Assembly (NCBI GenBank): GCA_019931245.1
Contig: JAINDL010000044.1
Coordinates: forward strand, 1-58,166
Source: Bryobacteraceae bacterium CoA2 C42
GTDB lineage: Bacteria; Acidobacteriota; Terriglobia; Bryobacterales; Bryobacteraceae
DNA length: 58,166 nucleotides
Direction: 5' to 3'
A program made the translations under genes and the position numbers. Below are positions 36,989 to 47,409 of the stretch, piece after piece (position 1 is the first letter of the stretch; each line of letters opens with the position of its first letter). The notes below the pieces were generated by a model. It did not search any database. It had not been told where the DNA came from and saw only the letters and a list, made by a program, of their open reading frames with translations.

Positions 36989-38325
36989 ATGTCGAGTTCC
37001 CGCCGCTTTTTCCTGGGCGCCGCCACGGCCGCCGCCGCCACCCGTGTCTGGGGGGCGAACGATCGCCTGCAGGTAGGCTTTATCGGCTATGGGCTGATTG
37101 GCGCGCAGCATGTTTTTGATTTCAAGAATCAGCGCGATGTGGATATGGCCGCGATGGCCGAGGCCTACCAGCCGCGCCTCGAAGAGGGCCTGCAGGCGAT
37201 GGGCGGCAAGCCCCGGGCCTATAACGATTTTCGCAAGCTGCTCGACGATAAAGAGCTGCAGGCCGTGGTGGTTTCAACGCCCGACCACTGGCACGCGCTG
37301 ATGACCATCATGGCGTGCGGCGCCGGCAAGGACGTGTATGTCGAAAAGCCGATGACGCTCTTTCACGCCGAAGGGCAGTGGATGATCAAAGCGGCGCGTA
37401 AGTATAACCGCGTCGTGCAGGTGGGCACGCAGCAGCGCTCCGGTCGGCACTATCAGAAGGCCCGGGACCTACTGCGCGAGGGCGCTATCGGCAAGATTCA
37501 CCACGTGCGGATGCAGGCCACGCGTAATGTGATGCCGGGCTTTGGCACGCCGCCGGGGGGCGCGGCGCCGTCCAACTTCGACTACGACATGTGGCTGGGG
37601 CCGGCGCCGAAGAGGCCGTACTCGCCGCACCGCGGCATTTACCATTTCCGCTGGTTCTGGGATTTTTCGGGCGGCCAGATGACGAACCTGGCGGCGCACT
37701 CGCTCGACATCATGTACTTCGCGCTGGCTCCGAAGGGGCCGCAGTCGGTGGTCAGCATCGGCGGCCGCTATGCGCTCGAGGACGATGGCGAGACGCCGGA
37801 TACACAGGACGCACTGTTTGCCTTTCCGGGTTGGTCGGCGGCGTGGCACCACCGCGAGGCTTCGCGCGGGACGCCGCGGAGCGGGTCGCTCGAGTTCTTT
37901 GGCACGAAGGGTTCGCTGGTGATCGACCGGGGCGGCTTTCAGATTGTGCCGGACACGAAGTCGGATCCGGCCAACAGCATTCCGCGGTTCAAAGGGACGC
38001 CCGGGGGCGGACCGCAGCGGAGCGCTGCCGCGGCCGAGCCGTGGACGCAGGCGATGAAGGTGCCGGGTTCGTCCGATGAGCAGTTCGACCTGCACGTGCG
38101 GAACTTCCTTGATTGCGTGAAGACGCGGCAGCGGCCCATTGCCGATGTTGCCGATGGCCACGCCGTGGCGACGGCCTGCCACCTCGCCAACATCTCGCTG
38201 CGGGTGGGGCGGAAGCTGACCTGGGACGCCGAGAAAGAGACGATTGTGGGCGATGCCGAAGCGGCGCGGATGTTGACGCGGCCCTACCGGAAGCCGTGGG
38301 ATCAGGTGCTGGCCAGCTACAAGCT

Positions 38326-38329
<4 letters not shown>
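36989..38329 (+). CDS. Tat-exported Gfo/Idh/MocA family oxidoreductase
   Basis: This 446-residue NAD(P)-dependent oxidoreductase begins with a twin-arginine signal (MSSSRRFFLGAATAAAA). A Rossmann fold follows with VGFIGYGLIGAQH, then the hallmark VEKPMTLFH and VVQVGTQQRSG. The C-terminal domain has FRWFWDFSGGQMTNLAAHSLD. The exported, long version is typical of Planctomycetota and Acidobacteriota. The substrate is likely a sugar or inositol derivative but is not readable. It ends in a 4 bp overlap with the convergent thioredoxin-like gene. Confidence 0.92.
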
Positions 38330-40141
<1,812 letters not shown>

Positions 40142-40174
40142 TTAATTCTAGCGCACTATGCTACGCTCGAAAGG

Positions 40175-40654
40175 ATGCAGCTTTGCGACATTTATCTGGG
40201 GCTGGGCGAAGCCACGTTCCGGGATCTGCTGAAACAAATCAGCCTGGGGAAGCTTCGGACCTATCAGTTGTTTGAACGGATGAAATTCCGTTTGCGGGTG
40301 GCGAAACTGAACGGCGAATCGCTGATGAAGAGCGCGCCGCGCCAGTGGGCCCGGTTGCGGGACGAGAGCGACGGCGACCTGGCGATGGACCTGGCGCAGG
40401 CCATTCTGGTGTGCCACGTCGATTCGCTGATTGTGCCGGTGCTCGACTTTTTGGGCGTACCGCACAAGGAAGGTTTCTTTGAGAAGGACGCGGATGTTTC
40501 GTCGCACCTGACGGCGGGCTGGCAGCAGCGCGTATGGGACCGCTTCGCGGCGGAGATGCCCAAGAGCGTGCTGGTGTTCTACTTGAACCATCTGGCGATG
40601 GAGATGTCCGAGGGCGCCGCGCTGTTCGTGCCCGCCGGGCAGGAAGGCCAGTAG
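40175..40654 (+). CDS. Conserved-looking protein of unknown function (159 aa)
   Basis: I do not recognise this protein. It has no signal peptide and is mainly helical, beginning MQLCDIYLGLGEATFRDLL. It has a basic middle (KLRTYQLFERMKFRLRVAKL) and an acidic C-terminal half. It is divergent from purA and starts the unit that runs through the ankyrin gene into pheS and pheT, with a 2 bp gap to the next gene. AAAGG directly precedes the ATG, too close for a normal ribosome-binding site; a TATGCT hexamer (40157-40162) predicts a leader of about 6 nt. Confidence 0.72.
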   Translation: MQLCDIYLGLGEATFRDLLKQISLGKLRTYQLFERMKFRLRVAKLNGESLMKSAPRQWARLRDESDGDLAMDLAQAILVCHVDSLIVPVLDFLGVPHKEGFFEKDADVSSHLTAGWQQRVWDRFAAEMPKSVLVFYLNHLAMEMSEGAALFVPAGQEGQ

Positions 40655-40656
40655 GC

Positions 40657-41319
40657 ATGTCTCCGGCGCAGGCCCTGCACGCCGCGATTCAATCCGGCGA
40701 CGAGGCCCGCATCGCGGAACTGCTCGATGCGGATGCTTCTTTGGTTCATGGGGGCGGCGCGGCGGGTATGCCGCCACTGTTGCGGGCGGCCTACAGCGGC
40801 AAGCGCGCCATTGCGGCGATGCTGATTGCGCGGGGGGCCGTGCTCGACCAGTTCGCGGCCGCGGCGCTGGGGCATGTGACGGTGCTGCGAGAGCTGTTGA
40901 GCGGGCCGGATAAGCCGGTGAATCTGCATAGTTCCGATGGCTGGACGGCGCTGCATCTGGCGTGCTTCTTCGGCCAGTTCGATTGTGTGGAGGCGCTGCT
41001 CGAGTTGGGCGCGAGCGTGAAGATGCGGAGCGCCAACACCATGGGCAACGCGCCGCTGCACGCCGCGGCGGCCGGCCGGCACCGGGAGATCTGCGCGCTG
41101 CTGCTGTCGCACAACGCCGAGGTCAACGCCGAGCAGGCCGGTTTGTATACGCCGCTGCACGCGGCGGCGGCGAGCGGCGATGAGGACCTGGTCCGTCTGC
41201 TGCTGGCGCACGAGGCCAACACGAAGGCGAAATCTGAGAAAGGGGAAACGGCGCTCGATATGGCGCGCGCGCGAAACCATGCCGGGGTCGTGGCGCTGCT
41301 CGAGCGGATAGGGCAATGA
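40657..41319 (+). CDS. Ankyrin-repeat protein
   Basis: This 220-residue cytoplasmic protein is made of about five to six ankyrin repeats, for example DGWTALHLACFFGQFDCVEA, APLHAAAAGRHREICALLL, YTPLHAAAASGDEDLVRLLL and GETALDMARARNHAGVVALL. It is a protein-binding scaffold with no enzymatic domain. The ATG at 40657 follows the previous stop by 2 bp. Its stop overlaps the pheS start (ATGA), so the two are translationally coupled. Confidence 0.9.
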   Translation: MSPAQALHAAIQSGDEARIAELLDADASLVHGGGAAGMPPLLRAAYSGKRAIAAMLIARGAVLDQFAAAALGHVTVLRELLSGPDKPVNLHSSDGWTALHLACFFGQFDCVEALLELGASVKMRSANTMGNAPLHAAAAGRHREICALLLSHNAEVNAEQAGLYTPLHAAAASGDEDLVRLLLAHEANTKAKSEKGETALDMARARNHAGVVALLERIGQ

Positions 41320-42338
41320 TCGAAACGCAGCTTTCTGAACTGGCGGCCGCGACCGCGGCACGCATCGCCGCGGCGGCGACGGCCGAAGAGCTTGAGGTGA
41401 TTCGCGTCGAGGTGCTGGGCCGGAAGGGCCGGCTGGCTGAGGTGTCGAAAGACATGGGCAAGCTGTCGCCGGAGCAGCGGGGCGCGGTGGGCAAGCAGCT
41501 GAACGCCGCCAAGCAGACGCTCGAGGCGGCGCTCACGGCGCGGAAGACCGCGTTTGACGAGGCCGCGCTGCGGGCGCGGCTCGACCGGGAGTGGCTCGAC
41601 CTGACGGCGCCGGCCGCGGGGCCGGGCCTCGGCAGTTTGCACCCGCTGACGCAGATTCAGGCCGAGATTGAAGACCTGTTCGTTTCGCTGGGGTTCACGG
41701 TGCTCGACGGGCCGGAGGTGGAGACCGAGTTCAACAACTTCGACGCGCTGAACATTCCGCCCGACCATCCGGCGCGCGATATGCAGGATACGTTCTGGCT
41801 GTCCAACGGGCACCTGCTGCGGACGCACACCTCGCCCGTGCAGGTGCGCGGCATGAAGAAGCTGGGGCCGCCGCTGCGCATGATCGCGCCGGGGCGCGTG
41901 TTCCGGAACGAGGAGGTGGACGCCTCGCACGAGCACACCTTCTATCAGCTCGAAGGCATGATGGTGGACAAGGACGTGTCGGTGGCGCACCTGATCTATT
42001 TCATGAAGACGCTGCTTTCGGCCATCTTCAAGCGCGATGTGACGGTGCGGCTGCGGCCGGGCTACTTCCCGTTCGTCGAGCCGGGATTTGAGCTCGATAT
42101 TCAGTGTCTGATCTGCCAGGGCGCCGGGTGCCCGGTGTGTAAGCAGTCGGGTTGGGTGGAGCTGCTGCCTTGCGGCCTGGTCCATCCGAACGTGCTGCGG
42201 CTGGGCGGGATTGACCCCGAGGAGTACAGCGGCTTTGCCTTTGGCCTGGGGCTGACGCGTCTGGTGATGATGCGCTACGCCATTGACGACATCCGGCAGT
42301 TGCAGGGCGGGGACCTCCGCTTTTTGACCCAATTCTAA
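41316..42338 (+). CDS. pheS: Phenylalanyl-tRNA synthetase alpha subunit
   Basis: This 340-residue class II catalytic subunit pairs with PheT. An N-terminal coiled coil (about 1-85) is followed by the aminoacylation core. Motif 2 includes RVFRNEEVDASHEHTFYQLE and motif 3 GFAFGLGLTRLVMMRYAID. A CxxC...CxxC-like segment (CLICQGAGCPVCKQSGW) lies between the two. It is coupled to the ankyrin gene upstream and is 7 bp from pheT. Confidence 0.97.
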   Translation: MIETQLSELAAATAARIAAAATAEELEVIRVEVLGRKGRLAEVSKDMGKLSPEQRGAVGKQLNAAKQTLEAALTARKTAFDEAALRARLDREWLDLTAPAAGPGLGSLHPLTQIQAEIEDLFVSLGFTVLDGPEVETEFNNFDALNIPPDHPARDMQDTFWLSNGHLLRTHTSPVQVRGMKKLGPPLRMIAPGRVFRNEEVDASHEHTFYQLEGMMVDKDVSVAHLIYFMKTLLSAIFKRDVTVRLRPGYFPFVEPGFELDIQCLICQGAGCPVCKQSGWVELLPCGLVHPNVLRLGGIDPEEYSGFAFGLGLTRLVMMRYAIDDIRQLQGGDLRFLTQF

Positions 42339-42345
42339 GGACGCC

Positions 42346-44634
42346 ATGAAGTTCTCCTACAACTGGCTCGCTGAGCACATTGACGGGTTGACCGTTCCGC
42401 CGGCCGAGATCGGCAAGCTGATTACGATGAAGACGGCCGAGTGCGAGGGCGTCGAGGCGCACGGGGCGCATTTTGAGCACGTGGTGGTGGCGCGGGTTTT
42501 GACGGCCGAGCCGATTCCCGGGACGCACCTGTCGGTGACTTCGGTGGATACGGGGCGCTATGGCGTCAAGCAGGTGGTGTGCGGGGCGCCGAACTGCCGG
42601 GCCGGGATGTTGACGGCCTACGTGCCGCCGGGGCAGTTGGGCGTGACGACGGCGAAGCTGCGGGGCGTCGATAGCGACGGGATGCTGGCTTCGGCCAAAG
42701 AGCTGGGCATTTCGGCCGAGGACGAAGGGATTATTGAGTTCGCGGCGGGGGAGCCGGGCGCGGCGATGGCCGGGTGTACGGCCGATACGATCGTCGAGAT
42801 CGACAATAAGTCGCTGACGCACCGTCCGGACCTGTGGGGCCACCACGGGATGGCGCGCGAGGTGGCGGCGATTGCGGGGCGGCCGCTCAAGCCGATTGCG
42901 GCGGAGCTGCCGGCGGGCGCGCCGGCGGTGGAGATTGAGATTCGCGATGCGAAGCTGTGTCCGCGGTTTTCGGCGCTGCGCTTTGAGAACGTGACTGTGC
43001 AGCCTTCGCCGCTGTGGCTGCAACAGCGGCTCGAGTCGGTGGGGCTGAACCCGATCAACAACATCGTCGATGTGACGAACTACCTGATGGCGGAGTTGGC
43101 GCAGCCGATGCACGCCTACGACGCGGCGAAGCTGCAGGGCGGCAGGATTATTGTCCGGGTGGCCGAAGAGGGTGAGTTGTGCCCGGCGTTGAACGGGCAG
43201 ACGTATACGCTGGACGCGGGTAATCTGGTGATTGCCGATGCCGGGGGGCCGGTGGGCATTGCCGGGGTGATTGGCGGCGGGCCTTCGGCGATTGGCGAGG
43301 GGACGACGACGATTCTGCTGGAGGCGGCCAACTTCCATGCGGCGTCGATTCGCCGGACCTCGACGAAGTTGAAGCTGCGGACCGATGCGTCGATGCGGTT
43401 TGAGAAGTCGCAGGATCCGGAGAATACGGTGCGGGCGCTGGCGCGGGCGAAGTGGCTGCTCGAGCAGGTGTCGCCGGGGATCCGGCTGGTGGGCGGGTTG
43501 GCGGATGACTATCATCCGCTGCCGGCGGTGGCGCCGATTGAATTTGACCTCGTGTGGATGCGGCGGAAGCTGGGCAAGCCGGACTTGACGGCGGCCGAGG
43601 TGACGGCGATTCTGCGTTCGCTTGCCTTTGGCGTTGCGGAGACCGAGGGACGGTTTACGGTGACGGTGCCGAGCTGGCGCGCGACCAAGGATGTCTCGCT
43701 GAAGGACGACCTGGTGGAAGAGGTGGGGCGGATGATCGGCTACGGGAACCTGACGCCGGCGCCGCCGCTGGTGCCGAGCGTGGTGCCGCCGCTTCCTCCC
43801 GAGCGGAGTTACCTGCGGGGGCTGCGGCAGCTGCTGACGGCGCAGGGCTACACCGAGGTTTACAACTACTCGTTTGTGAACGAGGCGCAGGCGGCCGAGT
43901 TGGGGCTGCCGCTCGAGGACCATGTGCGGGTGGTGAACCCGATTGCGCAGGGGCAGGAGCTGCTGCGGACGAGTCTGCTGCCGAATATCAAGCGCAATAT
44001 CAACGACAATGCGCGGGAGTTTGAGTCCTTCCGGTGCTTTGAGATCGGCAAGGAGATTCACGCCCGCGGGCGGGAGCTGCCCGAGGAGATTCCGCACCTG
44101 GCGGCGGTGAGTTTCGATAAGCACGGCGACGGGGCGGCGAACCTGTTTGAGCTGAAGCGGCTGGCGGGGACCATTGCGCCGGGGTGTACGGTGGAGCCGG
44201 CCGAGGCGCGGGGGTATGAGCATCCGAACCGGGCGGCGATAGTCATTTTGCGAAACGAAGCCATTGGGCGGCTGTTTGAGTTCCACCCGGCGATGGTGGA
44301 GACGGGGCGGGCGGCAGTGCTCGATCTGGACCTGACGAAGGTGCAGGCGCTGCGGACGGCGGCGGGCAAGTATAAGCCGCTGCGGCGGTTTCCGACGAGC
44401 GCCTTTGATGTGACGGTGCCGGTGGCGGAACGGGAGCTGGCCGGGAATGTGCTGGCGCGGCTGCGGGAGGGGGCGGGGGAATTGGCGCTAGATATTCGCT
44501 ATCTGTATGATTACAAAGGAGATAGCGGACGGAGTATGAGCTTCCGGATTACGCTGGGGGCGGCGGACCGGACGTTGACGGGCGAGGAGGTAACGGCGGT
44601 GCGATCTCAGGTGATGAGTTGGATGGGTTTGTAG
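42346..44634 (+). CDS. pheT: Phenylalanyl-tRNA synthetase beta subunit
   Basis: This 762-residue subunit is slightly short for the bacterial family (about 790-800). It begins MKFSYNWLAEHIDG and has an EMAP-like tRNA-binding OB domain at about 39-150. The B3/B4 editing region includes HRPDLWGHHGMAREVAAIAG, a B5 domain is around 390-470, and a C-terminal anticodon-binding FDX-ACB domain includes RRFPTSAFDVTVPV and YKGDSGRSMSFRITLG. The stop codon TAG (44632-44634) directly abuts the 3' end of rnpB on the other strand, so the two genes converge with no spacer. Confidence 0.97.
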   Translation: MKFSYNWLAEHIDGLTVPPAEIGKLITMKTAECEGVEAHGAHFEHVVVARVLTAEPIPGTHLSVTSVDTGRYGVKQVVCGAPNCRAGMLTAYVPPGQLGVTTAKLRGVDSDGMLASAKELGISAEDEGIIEFAAGEPGAAMAGCTADTIVEIDNKSLTHRPDLWGHHGMAREVAAIAGRPLKPIAAELPAGAPAVEIEIRDAKLCPRFSALRFENVTVQPSPLWLQQRLESVGLNPINNIVDVTNYLMAELAQPMHAYDAAKLQGGRIIVRVAEEGELCPALNGQTYTLDAGNLVIADAGGPVGIAGVIGGGPSAIGEGTTTILLEAANFHAASIRRTSTKLKLRTDASMRFEKSQDPENTVRALARAKWLLEQVSPGIRLVGGLADDYHPLPAVAPIEFDLVWMRRKLGKPDLTAAEVTAILRSLAFGVAETEGRFTVTVPSWRATKDVSLKDDLVEEVGRMIGYGNLTPAPPLVPSVVPPLPPERSYLRGLRQLLTAQGYTEVYNYSFVNEAQAAELGLPLEDHVRVVNPIAQGQELLRTSLLPNIKRNINDNAREFESFRCFEIGKEIHARGRELPEEIPHLAAVSFDKHGDGAANLFELKRLAGTIAPGCTVEPAEARGYEHPNRAAIVILRNEAIGRLFEFHPAMVETGRAAVLDLDLTKVQALRTAAGKYKPLRRFPTSAFDVTVPVAERELAGNVLARLREGAGELALDIRYLYDYKGDSGRSMSFRITLGAADRTLTGEEVTAVRSQVMSWMGL

Positions 44635-45024
44635 GCACTGGTTGGACTATAAGCCGGTTTCTGTACTCCGTCTGGCGACGAAGTGGCAGTCATTCGTCTC
44701 GACCTGCTATTGCTAGCAGGCTCTAGCTGCCTACCCGGGGATTGTAACGGGACGGGCCGCCCCTCTCCCCCTATTTGGCATTGCTCCGCGTGGGGTTTGC
44801 CCTGCCATCGACGTTACCGCCGACGCGGTGCGCTCTTACCGCACCTTTTCACCCTTACCCGGCCAAAAGACCGGGCGGTATATTCTCTGTGGCACTTTCC
44901 GTAAAGCCGCCTTGACGCGGCCCCCCCGGCCGTTAGCCGGCACGTCACCCTGTGGAGACCGGACTTTCCTCCAGGCGATCTCTGCAAGCAGAGAAAACCC
45001 AGCGACTGCCCGTCCAACCAGTGC
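44635..45024 (-). ncRNA. rnpB: RNase P RNA (bacterial class A)
   Basis: This is the catalytic RNA of RNase P, which matures tRNA 5' ends. Read on the minus strand, the 5' part contains the universal GAGGAAAGTCCGG (P4/CR-I) followed by CTCCACAGGGT. The 3' part contains ACAGAAACCGGCTTATAG. The two ends pair in a perfect 13 bp P1 helix, GCACTGGTTGGAC with GTCCAACCAGTGC (45024-45012 and 44647-44635), which fixes both boundaries at about 390 nt. A TATAAA at 45034-45029 predicts transcription from about 45022. Confidence 0.95.
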
Positions 45025-45028
45025 TCTC

Positions 45029-45036
45029 TTTATAAT
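45029..45036. promoter_or_regulatory. Overlapping divergent -10 elements of rnpB and the PIG-L gene
   Basis: TTTATAAT carries TATAAA on the minus strand (45034-45029, for rnpB, +1 near 45022, within 2 nt of the P1 helix end). It also carries a perfect TATAAT on the plus strand (45031-45036, for the PIG-L gene, +1 near 45043 and 9 nt before its ATG). Only 27 bp separate the two genes. No -35 was recognised on either strand. Confidence 0.6.
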
Positions 45037-45051
45037 GACACACTGAAACGT

Positions 45052-47328
45052 ATGCGGAAGTTATTGTTTATACTCCCCTTCTTGCTGGGCGCGCAGGAGC
45101 CGATTGCGGAGGACCGGGGGGCGGCCGGGATGCGGCGGGCGCAGCTTTCGGCCAAGACCTCGATCCGGGCGATGCACATTGCGGCGCATCCGGACGATGA
45201 GGACGGGGCGACGATCACCATGCTGGCGCGGAAGTACGGCGTGAACATGTCGATGTTGATTCTGAACCGGGGCGAGAGCGGGGCGAACCTGGTGACGAAC
45301 GACTTTTTTGACGCGCTCGGGGCGCTGCGGACGGTGGAGGTGCTGAAGTCGGCCGAATATTACGGCGCGCGGGTGTTTTTCACGCGGTTTATCGACTACG
45401 GGTATTCGAAGAACGTTGGGGAGACGTTCCGTCAGTGGAAGCGGGAGGAGGTGCTGGCGGACATGGTGCGGATTATTCGGGCCGAGCGGCCGCACATTCT
45501 GATTTCGCGGTGGTCGGGGACGCCGCAGGATGGCCACGGGAACCACGAGGCGTCGGGGATTCTGGCGCAGGAGGCGTTTGCGGCGGCGGCGGATGGGCAC
45601 CGGTTTCCGGAGGCGGGGCCGGCGTGGCAGCCGTTGAAGCTGTACGTGGGGACGCGGAACCCGTTTGACGGGTACACGATCAAGACCGAGACGGGGGAGT
45701 ACGACCCGGTGCTGGGGCGGAGCTACGCGCAGATTGCGCGGGAGGGGCTGCGGTTTCAGCGGTCGCAGGCGACGGGCGGGGCGGTGGGGCGGCCGGGACC
45801 GCAGTCGACTTACTACCGGCTGACGCAGTCGAAGGTGGGGATGGCGGAGAAGGAGCAGAGCTTTCTGGAGCGGATTCCGGACGGGCCGAACGCGGCGCCG
45901 TGGCCGGAGCCGGGGTTGACGGTGGAGGCGCGGGTGGATCCGCGGAGTCCGGCGACGGGTCCGTTTGCGGCGTTCCGGCCGGCGGAGACGTTTGCGGTGG
46001 CGGTGCCGGGGCAGATGTTTCAGGCGACGGTGAAGCTGCACGGGGCGGTGGCGAGGAAGATTGAGTTGCTGGCGGGGCCGGGGTATCAGATTACCGAGTA
46101 CGAGCCGGGGCGGTTTCGGGTGAAGGTGCCGGAGGATGCTCCTTATACGAAGGCGTATTGGAGCCGGGCGTCGATTCGGGAGCCGAAGTATGAGCTGGCG
46201 GGCGATTTTGGGAGTCCGCTGCCGGCGCCGCCGGTACGGGTGCGGGTGCATCATGACAAGGGGGTGATCGAGACGACGCTGAAGACGTCGTCGGTGGACG
46301 CGACACAGATTGAGCATCTGCACGAGTTGGCGGTGGGGCCGCCGATTGCGCTGCAGTTTCCGACCGAGGCGGGGATTCTGCCGTTGACGAAGCGAACCCA
46401 TGCGGTACAGGTGCTGGTGGGGACGAACGTGGATGGGCCGGCGGCGGGGACGGTGCGGCTGGCGCTGCCGGCGGGGTGGCGGGCCGAGCCGGCGGAGGCG
46501 CCGTTTTCCTTCGCGCGGGAGGGCGAGCAGATGAAGGTGAACTTTACACTGACGCCGCCGGCGGGGTTGGGGGCGGGGGAGGTGGAGGTGCGGGCGGTGG
46601 CGCGGTATCAGGGCCGGGAGTACGCAGCGAGTTTTCAGCGGGTGACGTATCCGGGGCTGCGGACGGTGTATTTGTCGAAGCCGGCGGTGCACCGGGTGCG
46701 GGCGATGGATGTGCGGGTGCGGAGCGGGCTGCGGGTGGGTTACATCATGGGTTCCGGGGATGATGTGCCGGAGGCGCTGGGGCAGTTGGGGGTGCCGTAT
46801 GACCTGATTCCGCCGGGGGCGGACTTCAGCAAGTACACGACGATTCTGCTGGGGATCCGGGCGTATGCGGTGCGGCCGGAGCTGCCGGCGAACAATGCGC
46901 GGTTGCTGGAGTTTGCGCGCAACGGGGGGACAGTGATTGTGCAGTACAACACGCCGGAGTTTGACAAGAATTACGGGCCGTATCCGTACACGATGGGGCG
47001 GAATCCGGAGGAGGTGAGCGAGGAGGACAGTCCGGTGCGGATGCTCGAGCCGGGGGCGGCGGTGTTCCGGGAGCCGAACGGAATTACGCCGGCCGAGTTT
47101 GACGGTTGGGTGGAGCAGCGGGGGAGTAAGTTTTTCGCCAGTTGGGATGCGCAGTACCGGCCGCTCCTCGAGACGCAGGATACGGGGCAGAAGCCGCAGC
47201 GGGGGATTTGGCTGGAGGCCAGTTACGGGAAGGGCAAGTGGATCTACTGTGCGCTGGCGTGGTACCGGCAGCTGCCGTACGCGGTGCCGGGGGCGACGCG
47301 CATTTTTGCGAACCTGATCTCGCAGTAG
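45052..47328 (+). CDS. Secreted PIG-L (LmbE-like) deacetylase with long C-terminal extension
   Basis: This 758-residue protein has a signal peptide (MRKLLFILPFLLGAQ). The PIG-L domain is at about 36-240, with the zinc and catalytic motif AHPDDE (45-50) and a second zinc-binding stretch DGHGNHEASG. Family members remove N-acetyl groups from GlcNAc-like substrates. The remaining 500 residues are beta-rich and end in a glutamine-amidotransferase-like region (TTILLGIRAYAVRPEL, NGGTVIVQYNTPEF). The specific substrate is unknown. It is 81 bp upstream of the large array and may be a separate transcript. Confidence 0.88.
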   Translation: MRKLLFILPFLLGAQEPIAEDRGAAGMRRAQLSAKTSIRAMHIAAHPDDEDGATITMLARKYGVNMSMLILNRGESGANLVTNDFFDALGALRTVEVLKSAEYYGARVFFTRFIDYGYSKNVGETFRQWKREEVLADMVRIIRAERPHILISRWSGTPQDGHGNHEASGILAQEAFAAAADGHRFPEAGPAWQPLKLYVGTRNPFDGYTIKTETGEYDPVLGRSYAQIAREGLRFQRSQATGGAVGRPGPQSTYYRLTQSKVGMAEKEQSFLERIPDGPNAAPWPEPGLTVEARVDPRSPATGPFAAFRPAETFAVAVPGQMFQATVKLHGAVARKIELLAGPGYQITEYEPGRFRVKVPEDAPYTKAYWSRASIREPKYELAGDFGSPLPAPPVRVRVHHDKGVIETTLKTSSVDATQIEHLHELAVGPPIALQFPTEAGILPLTKRTHAVQVLVGTNVDGPAAGTVRLALPAGWRAEPAEAPFSFAREGEQMKVNFTLTPPAGLGAGEVEVRAVARYQGREYAASFQRVTYPGLRTVYLSKPAVHRVRAMDVRVRSGLRVGYIMGSGDDVPEALGQLGVPYDLIPPGADFSKYTTILLGIRAYAVRPELPANNARLLEFARNGGTVIVQYNTPEFDKNYGPYPYTMGRNPEEVSEEDSPVRMLEPGAAVFREPNGITPAEFDGWVEQRGSKFFASWDAQYRPLLETQDTGQKPQRGIWLEASYGKGKWIYCALAWYRQLPYAVPGATRIFANLISQ

Positions 47329-47338
47329 CCGCGGCTAT

Positions 47339-47368
47339 TTGACAGGTTTGGGTTGGCCACGATAGCGT
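47339..47368 (+). promoter_or_regulatory. Predicted promoter of the ATP-grasp/polyamine array
   Basis: A perfect -35 TTGACA (47339-47344), an 18 bp spacer and a weaker -10 TAGCGT (47363-47368) put +1 near 47375, 35 nt before the ATG at 47410. An in-frame TTG at 47353 would lie inside this promoter, so it is not favoured as a start. Confidence 0.5.
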
Positions 47369-47409
47369 TAGAGATTCCTTCCCCGTCGAAGAGTTTGCGG
47401 CTGATTCTT

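Noticed and set aside
42028..44286. An open frame of 752 codons on the minus strand
   Set aside because: It is antisense to pheT and the end of pheS; the Arg/Pro/Leu-rich translation shows no domain.
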